Shown in pieces: positions 55,378-64,000 of a stretch of DNA of 64,000 nt. The translations under genes and the position numbers were made by a program. The notes beneath the pieces are model-generated. The model made no database searches. It was not told the DNA's origin and saw nothing but the letters and a program-made list of their open reading frames with translations. Numbering within the stretch: the stretch's first letter is position 1; every line of letters begins with the position of its first letter. The DNA comes from an uncultured Methanoregula sp. (GTDB taxonomy: Archaea > Halobacteriota > Methanomicrobia > Methanomicrobiales > Methanospirillaceae). The stretch covers positions 801,419-865,418 of the forward strand of contig NZ_OY781872.1 in NCBI RefSeq assembly GCF_963677065.1, given 5' to 3'.

Positions 55378-56567
55378 TCTTCTGGGAGATTGCAAAGCGC
55401 AATATACGGCTGCACTTTCTCCGGTCAACCCTCGCGATGCTCGGCATCGTTATCGGGGTTATCGCCATCGCATCAATGGGGATCCTGGGAAACAGCCTCG
55501 TCGCATCCGTATCGGACAACCTCAAATCCGTTGGCGACAGCGTGATCGTAACCCCCTATGCCGGGGGAGGTTCGGGACCTTTTGGCGGCGGGGGTGGCCA
55601 CACGGCAAGCCTGAAGATCACCGACCAGAACTTCCAGCAGATAAAACGGGTTGTGGCACCGAACACGGCAACTCCCGTGTACTCGGCATCCGATCACATG
55701 AAGATCGGCGTTGGCAGCGATGATATCGTTGCACCCATCTACGCCCTGCCATCGGACGATGTGCCGGATATCATGAAGCTCAAGGAAGGGAGTTACAACA
55801 ACGGGAACTCGGGGTGCCTTGTCGGGTCCACGTTTGCCAAGGATCATGACCTCAAGGTCGGGTCCCGGATCTCGATCGGGACGAGTGGCGAGAAAGGATC
55901 TCTGAGGGTAACGGGGATCATCGAGGAGCGGGGCATGAGTTTTGATATCAGTACCGACAATGCCCTCATCGTTACCCCGGAATGGTTCGAGAACGCGTAC
56001 AACCGAAACAAGGATTACGATGAGGTTGTCGTGAAAGTCAAGGACGGGGATACGGCAATTGTCAAGACCAACATAGAAAAACAGCTCAACAAGCACAAGG
56101 ACAACAAGATCGTCAGCGTGATGGACAGCAAGGCAACCCTTGCAACCATCTTCTCCACGTTTGGCATGGTCACGACATTCGTAACCGCAATCGGCGGCAT
56201 TTCCATGATTGTTGCCGGGGTCTCGATCTTCAACATCATGATGATGTCGGTCAACGAGCGGATCAAGGAGATCGGGATCATGCGCAGCATCGGCACCCAG
56301 AAGAAAGAGGTGATGAGCATGTTCATCTACGAGGCCGCGATCATCGGCGTGATCGGGAGTGCCATCGGCGGCATCATGAGCATTCTTGCAGGATATGCCA
56401 TCAGTGCCCTGATGCTCCAGACCACCAAGTACCTGTTCACCATTGCAACCGTATTCTCTGTTGCGGAAGGTGTCGGGTTCGGGATCGTGATCTGTCTTGC
56501 CTGCGGCATTTATCCCGCATGGCAGGCCGCGAACTTAAATCCCATCGATGCACTCCGGCACGAGTGA
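55374..56567 (+). CDS. ABC transporter permease (MacB/FtsX type)
   Basis: 397 residues. N-terminal helix ([20 protein letters not shown]), a long outside domain, then three helices with the FtsX motif [29 protein letters not shown] ([10 protein letters not shown]) and [21 protein letters not shown] Gly-rich stretch [14 protein letters not shown] lies near 60. It completes a tripartite-like export pump with the ATPase and the CARDB protein. Confidence 0.93.
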   Translation: MIFWEIAKRNIRLHFLRSTLAMLGIVIGVIAIASMGILGNSLVASVSDNLKSVGDSVIVTPYAGGGSGPFGGGGGHTASLKITDQNFQQIKRVVAPNTATPVYSASDHMKIGVGSDDIVAPIYALPSDDVPDIMKLKEGSYNNGNSGCLVGSTFAKDHDLKVGSRISIGTSGEKGSLRVTGIIEERGMSFDISTDNALIVTPEWFENAYNRNKDYDEVVVKVKDGDTAIVKTNIEKQLNKHKDNKIVSVMDSKATLATIFSTFGMVTTFVTAIGGISMIVAGVSIFNIMMMSVNERIKEIGIMRSIGTQKKEVMSMFIYEAAIIGVIGSAIGGIMSILAGYAISALMLQTTKYLFTIATVFSVAEGVGFGIVICLACGIYPAWQAANLNPIDALRHE

Positions 56568-56631
56568 TCACTCCAGCCTTCTCTTTTTTATATCAGGAAC
56601 TTTATTACCGGGCGCATGCATACCCAATGGT

Positions 56632-57492
56632 ATGACTGTCCCGCTGCCGGCCGGGCCCGAACCGGACTGGAACGAGATCTGGAAACTGCGGCAACGGCAG
56701 CACGAGGCTTCGAAGATTCCTAACGATCCCACCCACAACTGGGACCGGAAGGAGAACGCCGAGCGGTACGATGCCAACGCCCGGAGCGTGTATGACGACC
56801 GGGTCAGGACAACCATCGCGGCGCTGGAGATCTCACATGACTCGCGGGTGCTGGATATCGGCGCCGGGCCGGGAACGCTGGCCCTTCCCCTGGCCCCGCT
56901 CGTAAAAGAGATCACCGCAGTGGAACCCGGTGCAGGGATGGTTGAGATCCTGAAAACACATGCAGGGCGGGAAGGGATCCGTAATATTTCCTGCGTGCAG
57001 AAAGTATGGGAGGACGTGGATCTCTCCCTGGACCTGAAGGCACCCTACGATATCGTTGTCGCTTCGCTCTCCTTGACAATGCACGATATCCGTGAGGCGC
57101 TCACAAAGATGGATGCAACTGCATCGGGGTCCGTCCACCTCTTCTGGTTTGCGGACATGCCGTTCTGGGAACGGATGTATGCCGATCTCATGGAGCCACT
57201 CCACGGAAGACCGTACTATTCCGGCCCGAAGGCCGACTGCCTCTTTGAGGTCCTGTACCAGATGGGAATCTACCCGGACGTGACGATGCTGCCACTCGAA
57301 AAGGAGTACCGGTTTAAGAACAGGGAGGATATGTTTGCGTTCTTTGTGAAGCGGTTCGATGCCGGGACGCCACAGCAGGAGCGGATTGTCAGAGAGTACG
57401 TTACACCGCGTATCCGGGAGCAGGGCAGCGAGGTGGTTATTTCAGGAAATTCCACATTCGCCCACATCCGGTGGAAGAAGGAGCGATCCTGA
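56632..57492 (+). CDS. SAM-dependent methyltransferase
   Basis: 286 residues from the ATG at 56632. Motif I is RVLDIGAGPGTLALPLAPLV; EITAVEPGAGMVEIL is motif II. The substrate is unknown. A TTTTTATATC element about 45 bases upstream suggests its own promoter. Confidence 0.87.
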   Translation: MTVPLPAGPEPDWNEIWKLRQRQHEASKIPNDPTHNWDRKENAERYDANARSVYDDRVRTTIAALEISHDSRVLDIGAGPGTLALPLAPLVKEITAVEPGAGMVEILKTHAGREGIRNISCVQKVWEDVDLSLDLKAPYDIVVASLSLTMHDIREALTKMDATASGSVHLFWFADMPFWERMYADLMEPLHGRPYYSGPKADCLFEVLYQMGIYPDVTMLPLEKEYRFKNREDMFAFFVKRFDAGTPQQERIVREYVTPRIREQGSEVVISGNSTFAHIRWKKERS

Positions 57493-57588
57493 AAAAAGAG
57501 CAGGGGGATCCTTGGGAGAACCGCCTTGCAACAACGTCCTGCAGGAACACCGGGTAGGGTCATGGTTCCTGCGATCACCAGCACGTAC

Positions 57589-59064
57589 TCAAGGAAGGCC
57601 GTTCCCGATCCGGACCACTTCCCGCACCAGCAGGTCGAAGTCGTCCCTCCGGCTGCGGTGGTTGGTGATGGCAACATGCAGGTACTTCCTGCCCCGGATG
57701 CTTACTGTTGAAGGGACGGCAATCCCCTGCTCCTGGAGTTCGGTCTCGATCTGTTTGTTCAGAGCATTGAGCCGCATATCGTTCACACCGGGACGCACAT
57801 ACCGGAAGTTCACGATATTCAGCGAGACCGGCAGCGCCAGCCCGAGTTCCGGCGAATCCCGCACCAGCCCTTCCAGGTAGTGTGCCTGGTCGATATTCTG
57901 CTGGATCAGCCGGCCGTATTTTTCAATCCCCTGCTCCTTGATGGTCATCCAGGCCTTGAGCGCGAGGAATCCCCGGGAGAGCTCGAAACCGTAGTCGGAG
58001 AGCCAGGGAACGTCCACGCCGGTCAGGCCGCGATCCCCTTCGCCATGGGCAAGGTAGGTGGGGGTGAGGGAGAAGGCATTGCGGTGGGCCCGGGCATCCC
58101 GGACAAGGACGCAGGCGATGGGGTACGCCAGGTACATCCACTTGTGCAGGTCGAACGCGAGCGAGTCTGCCCGTTCCATTCCTGCTACGAGATGCCGGTA
58201 TTCCGGGGCAATGGCAGTCCAGGCACCGAACGCCCCGTCAACGTGGAACCAGCACCGCTCCTCCGCACAGATGTCGGCAAGGGCACCCAGATCATCGATC
58301 GCCCCCGTATTTGTTGTGCCTGCAGCCCCGACAATGCAGACCGGGTGGCAGCCGCGTGCACGGTCGGCTGCGATCATCTCCCGCAGGGCCGAAGTGTCGA
58401 TCTGCAGGGATTCGTTCACCGGTACGCGCCTGAGCGAGTCGTTACCGAAGCCGAGCAGTTCAACCGCTTTCTGGACCGAGGAGTGGACTTCTTCGGAGCA
58501 GTACAGGGTCATCTGTTTTCCTGCCCCATGCATTCCCTGTGCCCGCACATCGTACCCGGCCATCGTGTTCCGGGCAACCGCGAGGCCGATCAGGGTCGAG
58601 GACGAGCACCCGCTCGTGATAAGTCCGCTCGTGCCGGGCGGGAACCCAAGGAGTTCCCGGCACCAGTCCACGACCTGCATCTCCACATAGTTGTTGCTCA
58701 TGTAGGAAAACGCCCCGCTGACCGCGTCCGTCGAGGCTGCCAGCAGCTCGGCATACGTCCCCATCACGGTCCCCGAGCCTGCGACCCAGCCCCAGAAACG
58801 CGGGTGGCTGTTGCCCACCTGGTACGGCAGGACCAACCGGACGTACTCCCGGTACACCTCTTCCGCGGACTCGGGACCGGCCGGGGGCGGCCCTTCGAAC
58901 CGGGTCCGGATCTCCGGCGGCGCATGCTGCCAGACCGGCCGGTCCCGGATTGTCTCGATGTAGTCCATCGTATCGTCCACGATACGGTGACCCAGCGCCC
59001 GCATGGACGCCCAGTCCTCGGGGTCCAGCGTCTCTTCCCGGACTATCTCTTTTTCCTTTTCCAT
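57589..59064 (-). CDS. Group II PLP-dependent amino-acid decarboxylase (aromatic-L-amino-acid decarboxylase-like)
   Basis: 491 residues from the ATG at 59064, with GGAAGG six bases upstream; the ATG at 59070 has no room for an SD site. PLP lysine in SLAFDLHKWMYLAYP, HVDGAFGAW, GLITSGCSSSTLIGLAVARN, and N-terminal SHPRFWGWVAGSGTV. Length and motifs match eukaryote-type aromatic amino-acid decarboxylases and not the ~390-residue MfnA of methanofuran synthesis. Substrate may be Tyr, Trp or a relative. Confidence 0.9.
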   Translation of the reverse strand: MEKEKEIVREETLDPEDWASMRALGHRIVDDTMDYIETIRDRPVWQHAPPEIRTRFEGPPPAGPESAEEVYREYVRLVLPYQVGNSHPRFWGWVAGSGTVMGTYAELLAASTDAVSGAFSYMSNNYVEMQVVDWCRELLGFPPGTSGLITSGCSSSTLIGLAVARNTMAGYDVRAQGMHGAGKQMTLYCSEEVHSSVQKAVELLGFGNDSLRRVPVNESLQIDTSALREMIAADRARGCHPVCIVGAAGTTNTGAIDDLGALADICAEERCWFHVDGAFGAWTAIAPEYRHLVAGMERADSLAFDLHKWMYLAYPIACVLVRDARAHRNAFSLTPTYLAHGEGDRGLTGVDVPWLSDYGFELSRGFLALKAWMTIKEQGIEKYGRLIQQNIDQAHYLEGLVRDSPELGLALPVSLNIVNFRYVRPGVNDMRLNALNKQIETELQEQGIAVPSTVSIRGRKYLHVAITNHRSRRDDFDLLVREVVRIGNGLP

Positions 59065-59363
59065 TCTCATCCTTCCGAGGGGGCGTGGGCAGCTTTTCAC
59101 TCGCAGGGGAATCGCGTTCCAGCCCGGAATGAATAAGAGTGAACCGGTAACCAAGAAAGCAGTTGCGGGATGCACCGCCACGTGATGCATGCCGAGAGCA
59201 CAGGAGTTGCGATCCCGGGAACACCGACTCCGGCTCACGTGCTGGAGGAAAATAAAAAACGTAAGTTGCAAAAGGCTGACCGTGCGTTTGCGTTCTCAAA
59301 ATCGTTCAGCACAAAAAAATCCGGATTAAACTGTCCCGGCCCACCTCCCGCACACGGTTACGA

Positions 59364-59378
59364 GGGCATATATAATTT
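59364..59378 (+). promoter_or_regulatory. TATA box before small PEGA lipoprotein
   Basis: GGGCATATATAATTT at about 59364-59378; 25 bases on falls near 59398, at the second ATG (59400). That favours a leaderless start there. Confidence 0.55.
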
Positions 59379-59399
59379 GAATAAAATATGAAAACTAGT

Positions 59400-59825
59400 A
59401 TGATTAAAATACTCACACTCGCCATTCTCATTCTCGGCATCATAGCTGCGGGATGCAGCAGTCCCGCGCCGCAGCAGTCAGCCGCTACTCCCAAACCGAC
59501 CCAGACCTCCTTCTACTACTATGGAAACGGCACCTTCAATGTCAATGGCACGCTCCAGCAGGTGAACGGTACCCTCTTTGTCGCGTCAAACCCACCGGGC
59601 GCGGACATCTATATCGATAACGAACACTGGTGCCGGGGCGATTGCGCCCTCTCCTATAGGATCCCGCCCGGCCGCCACACGGTCGAATTCCGCATGGACG
59701 GCTACGAGACGGTCGATTACCCTGTCATGGTCGAGAAAGGTGGCATGGAAGGGATCAACGTAACACTCACAAAGAAAGGGAGCCGCCTGCCGGTTGCTTC
59801 TGCGACAACGACCGGGACATCATAG
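59400..59825 (+). CDS. Small PEGA-domain lipoprotein
   Basis: 141 residues from the ATG at 59400, chosen because of the TATA position; an ATG at 59388 adds four residues. Signal LTLAILILGIIAAGC (lipobox), then a Ser/Ala/Pro/Thr linker and one PEGA domain (FVASNPPGADIYIDNEHW, IPPGRHTVEFRMDGYETVDY). Surface protein of the same class as the 27057 gene. Confidence 0.85.
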   Translation: MIKILTLAILILGIIAAGCSSPAPQQSAATPKPTQTSFYYYGNGTFNVNGTLQQVNGTLFVASNPPGADIYIDNEHWCRGDCALSYRIPPGRHTVEFRMDGYETVDYPVMVEKGGMEGINVTLTKKGSRLPVASATTTGTS

Positions 59826-59843
59826 GGTCTCCGGGCAGTACCC

Positions 59844-60443
59844 TCAGGTTCGCGGCCCGATCTTCAGGATCCGCTCCGTTGCCATGATCCATGCAGTCCG
59901 TCCTTTCTCGGGATCTTTTCCAAGAATATGCGTCATCATCCCAAGACCGATGGTCAGGGCATAGATGGCCCGGACCGCCTCGTCCAGGTCAACGTCTCCC
60001 GGGATCTGGCCGGACTTCTGGAAACGGGCGATGGCAGTCTCGATGAGGGCGCTGTTCTCTTCAAGCAGGCTGTCGATCTTTTTCCGGAAGACCGGATCTT
60101 CCGGCAGACCGGCCATGGCCTGGATGAAGATCGGGATGAACGGTTTTGGCTGGAGGAAGATGAAGTCTGCAGCCCGATCGAGAACTTCATGGATATCGTT
60201 CTCATCCTGCCAGTGCTCAAGGATATGGTTGCGGATGATGCGGATCAGCTCTACAATAACGTCCTGCATGAGCGATCCGCTGCTCGTGAAGTACGCATAG
60301 AACGCACCTTTCGTGACGCCGACTTTTTTTGCTATCGCGTCAAGAGTCAGCGCCCCCCAGCCATCGGAAGCCGCAACATCGAGCGCAGCTGCAATGATCT
60401 TCTTCCTGGCATCTTCCCGGTATTCAGCATTGATTCGTGGCAT
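59844..60443 (-). CDS. TetR-family transcriptional regulator
   Basis: 199 residues. N-terminal helix-turn-helix (WGALTLDAIAKKVGVTKGAF, YAYFTSSGSL), then a helical ligand domain. Typical TetR repressor of efflux genes. Divergent from the CARDB/ABC operon with an operator between them, so it probably represses that operon and itself. Confidence 0.92.
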   Translation of the reverse strand: MPRINAEYREDARKKIIAAALDVAASDGWGALTLDAIAKKVGVTKGAFYAYFTSSGSLMQDVIVELIRIIRNHILEHWQDENDIHEVLDRAADFIFLQPKPFIPIFIQAMAGLPEDPVFRKKIDSLLEENSALIETAIARFQKSGQIPGDVDLDEAVRAIYALTIGLGMMTHILGKDPEKGRTAWIMATERILKIGPRT

Positions 60444-60499
60444 TCTCCCGCAACCCCCGGCTCCTCTCTTTCATCTTGGATGTCCGGAAATAAAATTCT

Positions 60500-60535
60500 G
60501 TTCATTAAACTAAACATATGTTTAATTAATTGAAC
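60500..60535. promoter_or_regulatory. TetR operator: 36-bp imperfect inverted repeat
   Basis: Central perfect 14-bp palindrome TAAACATATGTTTA (60511-60524), flanked by GTTCA (60500-60504) and TGAAC (60531-60535). It lies 57 bases before the TetR start and 58 bases before the operon start. Confidence 0.75.
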
Positions 60536-60593
60536 AGCTGTACACTTTTCAGGGCATGAGTCCTGCAGAATAGCGGAATTAATGGAGGAATAA

Positions 60594-61922
60594 ATGATAG
60601 CCCCGGACATTGGAACACGACACGATCGGATGAGCGCGAAGAACACTGCACCCGGAAAACGGCGGGGAGGCGTTGGCCTGGTACTTTCCGGAGCAGTCCT
60701 AGTCACCCTGCTTCTCATTGCCACGGCAGCCGCGGTGGACAACGGAGCCGGCTCCACGAATCCCACGGTGATTGTGAGCACCTACCAGGTGACACCGGCA
60801 GTTCTCCTCCCGGGGGACAAAGGGATGATCACGCTCACGATAATGAATACCGCCCAGAGCGCGACTCTCAAGGAAAATACCGGGAGCGTCACGGGCGGGA
60901 CATTTGAGAAGACCAGGAGCACGGACATCAATGTCTTTGTCGAGAACGTGCACCTGGAAGGCAACGGTGTCCTGGTACTGACAAAGGACTTCGACCGGCT
61001 CGGGGAGATCGGCCCCGGTCAGTCCGTCCCGGTCACGTTCGTCATCCAGGCCCCGGAGGAGAGCGGGATCTACTTCCCGGAAGCCTGGATCGATGTGAAA
61101 GACGGGAGGAGCACCCGGTATCCCTTCACGGTGAACGTGAACACCGATCTCTCGACCCTGAAAAAGCCGTCGCTTTCCGTTATTCAGGATCTTCCGGAAC
61201 GCGTGGCACCGGGTGAATCCTGCACAGCCCGGGTCACGATCCGGAACAACGGCCTCACCCGCGCAAGCGACATTTCGGTAACCGTCAACTCGACAACGAA
61301 ATCCCTTGTTCTCACAACGCCGGGCCGTTCCTGGAGGGAGCAGCTGAATCCCGGTGAGGAGATGAACCTCACGCTCGGGTTTGCCACCGACAAGAACACG
61401 CCCATCGGTATCGACCCGGTCACGCTCGCGATAACTTACCGGAACCCCGACGGGAGCAGCGAGAAGCAGACCGAGACCCTCGGGATCCCGGTGAAAGGAA
61501 GGGCCGCCCTTTCCGTCAAATCGCTCTCGACAGACCCGGTCCGACCCGCTCCGGGCAGCCCGTTCATGCTGGTCGTCCGCGTGGAGAATACCGGCACCGA
61601 CCAGGCCACGTCCGTGAAAGCATCCCTCGACACCCCGTTCTCGGGCACGAAGACAGCATTCATCGGATCGGTTGACAAGAACAGCGATGCGCCGGCGGTC
61701 TTCTACCTGCAGGCAACAAAAGACGGCACAGTCCCGGCCAACCTGACCATCTCCTACCTGGACGATTTCGGGGCACATGAGATAACAGAGCAGGCTGCGG
61801 TCGCAACTGCGTCCGGTCAGGGCCTCCTCCCGGCTGCCGCCATCCTCATCGCGCTCGGGATCCTGGGTGCCGCATACTGGTATCTCCGCATCCGCCCGGG
61901 GAAGTTGCATGCCGGGGAATGA
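60594..61922 (+). CDS. COG1361/CARDB-type surface protein with C-terminal anchor (second module)
   Basis: 442 residues. GGAGG precedes the ATG. Signal-like helix (GLVLSGAVLVTLLLIATAAA), then several CARDB-like modules (STYQVTPAVLLPGDKGMITL, LPERVAPGESCTARVTIRNN, LSTDPVRPAPGSPFMLVVRV) and a C-terminal helix (LPAAAILIALGILGAAYWYL) with a basic end. Same position and build as the 53532 protein, the first gene of an operon with a permease and ATPase. Confidence 0.82.
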   Translation: MIAPDIGTRHDRMSAKNTAPGKRRGGVGLVLSGAVLVTLLLIATAAAVDNGAGSTNPTVIVSTYQVTPAVLLPGDKGMITLTIMNTAQSATLKENTGSVTGGTFEKTRSTDINVFVENVHLEGNGVLVLTKDFDRLGEIGPGQSVPVTFVIQAPEESGIYFPEAWIDVKDGRSTRYPFTVNVNTDLSTLKKPSLSVIQDLPERVAPGESCTARVTIRNNGLTRASDISVTVNSTTKSLVLTTPGRSWREQLNPGEEMNLTLGFATDKNTPIGIDPVTLAITYRNPDGSSEKQTETLGIPVKGRAALSVKSLSTDPVRPAPGSPFMLVVRVENTGTDQATSVKASLDTPFSGTKTAFIGSVDKNSDAPAVFYLQATKDGTVPANLTISYLDDFGAHEITEQAAVATASGQGLLPAAAILIALGILGAAYWYLRIRPGKLHAGE

Positions 61923-63126
61923 CGGAGGATGGGGGGTCTCGGTCTACCTCGCCGCCCGGGCGATCCGGCGCGGCAACCGTAGCACGCTCCTTTTGACCAT
62001 CCTGATAATCGCGCTCGTTGTGGTGCTGATGAATTTTCTCGGGATGATCATCAGCGGCGTTGTCACGCTCTATAACGACCAGATGATCGATTACCAGTAC
62101 GGGACGGTCACGATCGAGCCCCATGACAAGCAGACCATCATTCCGGAAGCCGGCAGTCTGGTGAAGCGGCTCAAGCAGGTACCGGGCGTTGCCGGGGTTT
62201 CGGCCCACAGCTCCGCGGGGGTGACTATCACGAACACCAAGAACGGGAAGTTCCAGTCAAAGTCCCTGGTTGCCTTCAATCCCGCAGACGAGCAGGAGGT
62301 GACGGACTACCATCTTGTCCTGACGGACGGGGATTACCTCTCGGCAGGGGATACCGACCAGATTCTTATCGGCACGCTCCTTGCCGGCAACGAGGACGAG
62401 TCGCAGGACAAGCTCCCGTCGCTCGGAGGGGTGAAGGTCGGCGACCGCGTGCAGGTGGCCTACAGCAATAGCGTTACGAAAACCTACCGGGTCAAGGGGA
62501 TCTACGAGTCGCTCGGCGCCCTGATCGATTCCTCGGCGTTCATCACGCGTAACGAGATGGACTCGGTGATGCACACAGGGGATTCGGCAACGGAGATCCT
62601 TGTGCGGGGATCATCGGCAGACAGTGCAGTGCAGCTCAAGTACACCATCATGAGCTATGGCGTAGATGCGAAGGTGAAGACCTGGAGCGAGAAGGGCAAG
62701 GGCATCCTCGGCGACGCCATCTCGAGCCTCAACCTGATCAAGAACATCATGACGGTCGTGGCCCTGATCGTGGCAAGCATCGTGGTCTTCATCGTGACCT
62801 ACATCAACATCATCAACCGGAAGAAGCAGATCGCGATCCTCAAAGCGATCGGCGTCCGCAGGCAGGTCATCGTAGCGAGTTACCTCATCCAGGTTCTCTT
62901 CCAGTGCGCCCTGGGAATTGTTACCGGTGTCCTGCTGCTGAACACGATCAGTTTTGCACTGACCGTGTACCGTATCCGCTTTCCCATGGGGTATCTCACC
63001 CCGTCCATCGAGTACGGTTCTGTTGCGCTGAGCGTGGTCCTTCTCTGCATTGTTGCAACGATCTCCGGGTTCGTGCCGGCCCGGCAGGTGGCAAACGAAG
63101 AGATCCTCGATGCCATGAAGGGATGA
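61909..63126 (+). CDS. ABC transporter permease (FtsX/LolCE type)
   Basis: 405 residues from the ATG at 61909, overlapping the upstream stop by 14 bases. N-terminal helix (TLLLTILIIALVVVLMNFLG), outside domain, and three C-terminal helices (VVALIVASIVVFIVTYINII NRKKQIAILKAIGVRR) with the FtsX motif. Operon with the next ATPase. Confidence 0.92.
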   Translation: MPGNDGGWGVSVYLAARAIRRGNRSTLLLTILIIALVVVLMNFLGMIISGVVTLYNDQMIDYQYGTVTIEPHDKQTIIPEAGSLVKRLKQVPGVAGVSAHSSAGVTITNTKNGKFQSKSLVAFNPADEQEVTDYHLVLTDGDYLSAGDTDQILIGTLLAGNEDESQDKLPSLGGVKVGDRVQVAYSNSVTKTYRVKGIYESLGALIDSSAFITRNEMDSVMHTGDSATEILVRGSSADSAVQLKYTIMSYGVDAKVKTWSEKGKGILGDAISSLNLIKNIMTVVALIVASIVVFIVTYINIINRKKQIAILKAIGVRRQVIVASYLIQVLFQCALGIVTGVLLLNTISFALTVYRIRFPMGYLTPSIEYGSVALSVVLLCIVATISGFVPARQVANEEILDAMKG

Positions 63127-63836
63127 CCATGATCGAGGTTGCTGAATTAAAAAAGATTTACCGGATGGGAACCGTGGAGGTTGCGGCGATGCGGGGGGTT
63201 ACGATCCGGATCGACCGGGGCGAGTTCGTCGGGATCATGGGGCCGTCGGGGAGCGGGAAGTCCACGCTCCTGCACCAGCTGGGCCTGCTCGACCGGCCCA
63301 CGTCCGGCCGGATCGTCCTGGACGGGACGGACGTATCGCATCTGGATGATGAAGAGAGGACCCGGTTCCGGCTCATGCACCTGGGCTATGTCTTCCAGGA
63401 TTATGCCCTTGTCTCGGAGCTGACTGTGCAGGAGAATGTTGCGATCCCGGCCCTCATGCAGGGCCGGCCCCTGCCGGAGTGTTATGCCGCAGCAGCGGAC
63501 GTGCTGGAGAACGTGGGCTTACAGAACCGTCTTGGCCACCTGGTGCACGAGCTCTCGGGGGGGGAGCAGCAACGGGTCAGCATTGCCCGGGCACTCGTGA
63601 ACCGGCCCGCGATCGTCTTCGCAGACGAGCCGTGCGCAAATCTGGACACCGAGAACTCGCGGACCGTGCTCGATCTCTTCCGCACCGTGAACCGGGATCT
63701 CGGCCAGACGGTCGTGATGGTCTCGCACGAGCCCTGGCACATGGAGTACTTCGACCGGATCATCTTCATCCGCGACGGGATGCTGGACGAGGAGCGGATC
63801 GCCCGGGAGGGAAAGCAGGAGGGGCCGGGACCATGA
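63123..63836 (+). CDS. ABC transporter ATP-binding protein (LolD/MacB type)
   Basis: 237 residues from the ATG at 63123, overlapping the permease stop by four bases (ATGA). Walker [10 protein letters not shown], signature LSGGEQQRVSIARAL, Walker B VFADEPCANLD and H-loop VSHEPW. Completes the second export module. The usual Thr-Gly after DEP is Cys-Ala here (ADEPCANLD). Next gene also overlaps by four bases. Confidence 0.95.
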   Translation: MTMIEVAELKKIYRMGTVEVAAMRGVTIRIDRGEFVGIMGPSGSGKSTLLHQLGLLDRPTSGRIVLDGTDVSHLDDEERTRFRLMHLGYVFQDYALVSELTVQENVAIPALMQGRPLPECYAAAADVLENVGLQNRLGHLVHELSGGEQQRVSIARALVNRPAIVFADEPCANLDTENSRTVLDLFRTVNRDLGQTVVMVSHEPWHMEYFDRIIFIRDGMLDEERIAREGKQEGPGP

Positions 63837-63955
63837 CCCCGGCCGGAGCCCCCCCTCCCGGACCCTTTGGCTTTGCCGATGCCCGTGTGCTCCGGCCGGA
63901 ACCGATTGTAACGTTGCTACATATTACCTCACGGATTCCCGCCGGAGAATGCTGA
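63833..63955 (+). CDS. Possible small coupled open frame, 40 residues
   Basis: ATGA overlap with the ATPase stop opens a 40-codon frame (MTPAGAPPPGPFGFADARVL then a hydrophobic stretch IVTLLHITSR). No known family; Pro-rich start. It may be a short real peptide or chance. Nothing further is seen to 64000 except CGGAATTATT-like repeats at the edge. Confidence 0.3.
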   Translation: MTPAGAPPPGPFGFADARVLRPEPIVTLLHITSRIPAGEC

Positions 63956-64000
63956 ATTATTCCGGAATTATTACCGCGTTTTTCCGAATTATTGCCTCCC

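Noticed and set aside
57589..59064. MfnA tyrosine decarboxylase of methanofuran synthesis
   Set aside because: The protein is about 100 residues longer and has the motif set of the eukaryotic-type group II decarboxylases.

Overview
The window looks like a chromosomal segment of a hydrogenotrophic methanogen of the order Methanomicrobiales, probably Methanoregula-like; the genus is an inference. Supporting signs are an archaeal A1AO ATP synthase, coenzyme F420 biosynthesis (cofD), the archaeal phosphomevalonate dehydratase/decarboxylase branch of the mevalonate pathway, an archaeal short MetE, a non-discriminating archaeal AspRS, ArgJ-type arginine synthesis, AMP-forming acetyl-CoA synthetase with an acetate carrier, and many PEGA, beta-propeller and COG1361-type surface proteins. 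Most genes are G+C rich with weak or good Shine-Dalgarno sites and archaeal TATA boxes. No rRNA, tRNA, CRISPR array or transposase was found.

Left part (1-9.2 kb): the 3' part of the ATP synthase subunit I gene is followed by a 0.7-kb array of inverted-repeat modules built into a ~280-bp higher-order unit. Next is an accessory island on the minus strand, bracketed by the C-terminal remnant of hsdS (7066-7182) and the N-terminal remnant of hsdR (2213-2353). Inside this wrecked type I restriction locus lie, in transcription order, a two-helix membrane protein with a caspase-like His/Cys domain, a TPR-HEPN protein, a wHTH/UPF0175-like regulator and a Fic AMPylase-type protein with an autoinhibitory motif. 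The first two are strikingly AT rich. Proteins of unknown function follow to 9 kb.

Middle (9.2-38 kb): a membrane protein/wHTH pair, an amidohydrolase, a ThrE-like exporter and the ATP synthase operon K-E-C-F-A-B-D on the minus strand. Subunit I is 18 kb away and points the other way, which fits one inversion with an endpoint at the repeat array. Then come two divergent paralogous small proteins, the isoprenoid cluster ubiX / anhydromevalonate phosphate decarboxylase / aconitase X, an HD phosphohydrolase divergent from cofD, a PEGA lipoprotein, a HEAT-repeat protein, a yeast-type cytosine deaminase, an iron-sulfur flavoprotein, two related small membrane proteins around a cupin, a TMEM175-like protein, a CDF metal exporter and a beta-propeller lipoprotein.

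Right part (38-64 kb): a second copy of the ~280-bp repeat array, aspS, metE, a thioredoxin plus thioredoxin-CcdA pair joined by an A10 run, argC-argJ-argB, an ADP-ribosylglycohydrolase, acs-satP behind a palindromic operator, an ATP-NAD kinase-like protein and trpB2. The end of the window carries two related export modules (COG1361-type membrane-anchored protein plus MacB/FtsX-type ABC transporter), the second controlled by a divergent TetR gene with a clear 36-bp operator. A methyltransferase, a group II PLP decarboxylase and a PEGA lipoprotein sit between them.

The strongest candidate for an undescribed system is the membrane caspase-like / TPR-HEPN pair riding, with Fic, between hsdS and hsdR fragments. 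The second is the dispersed, palindrome-rich 280-bp repeat.
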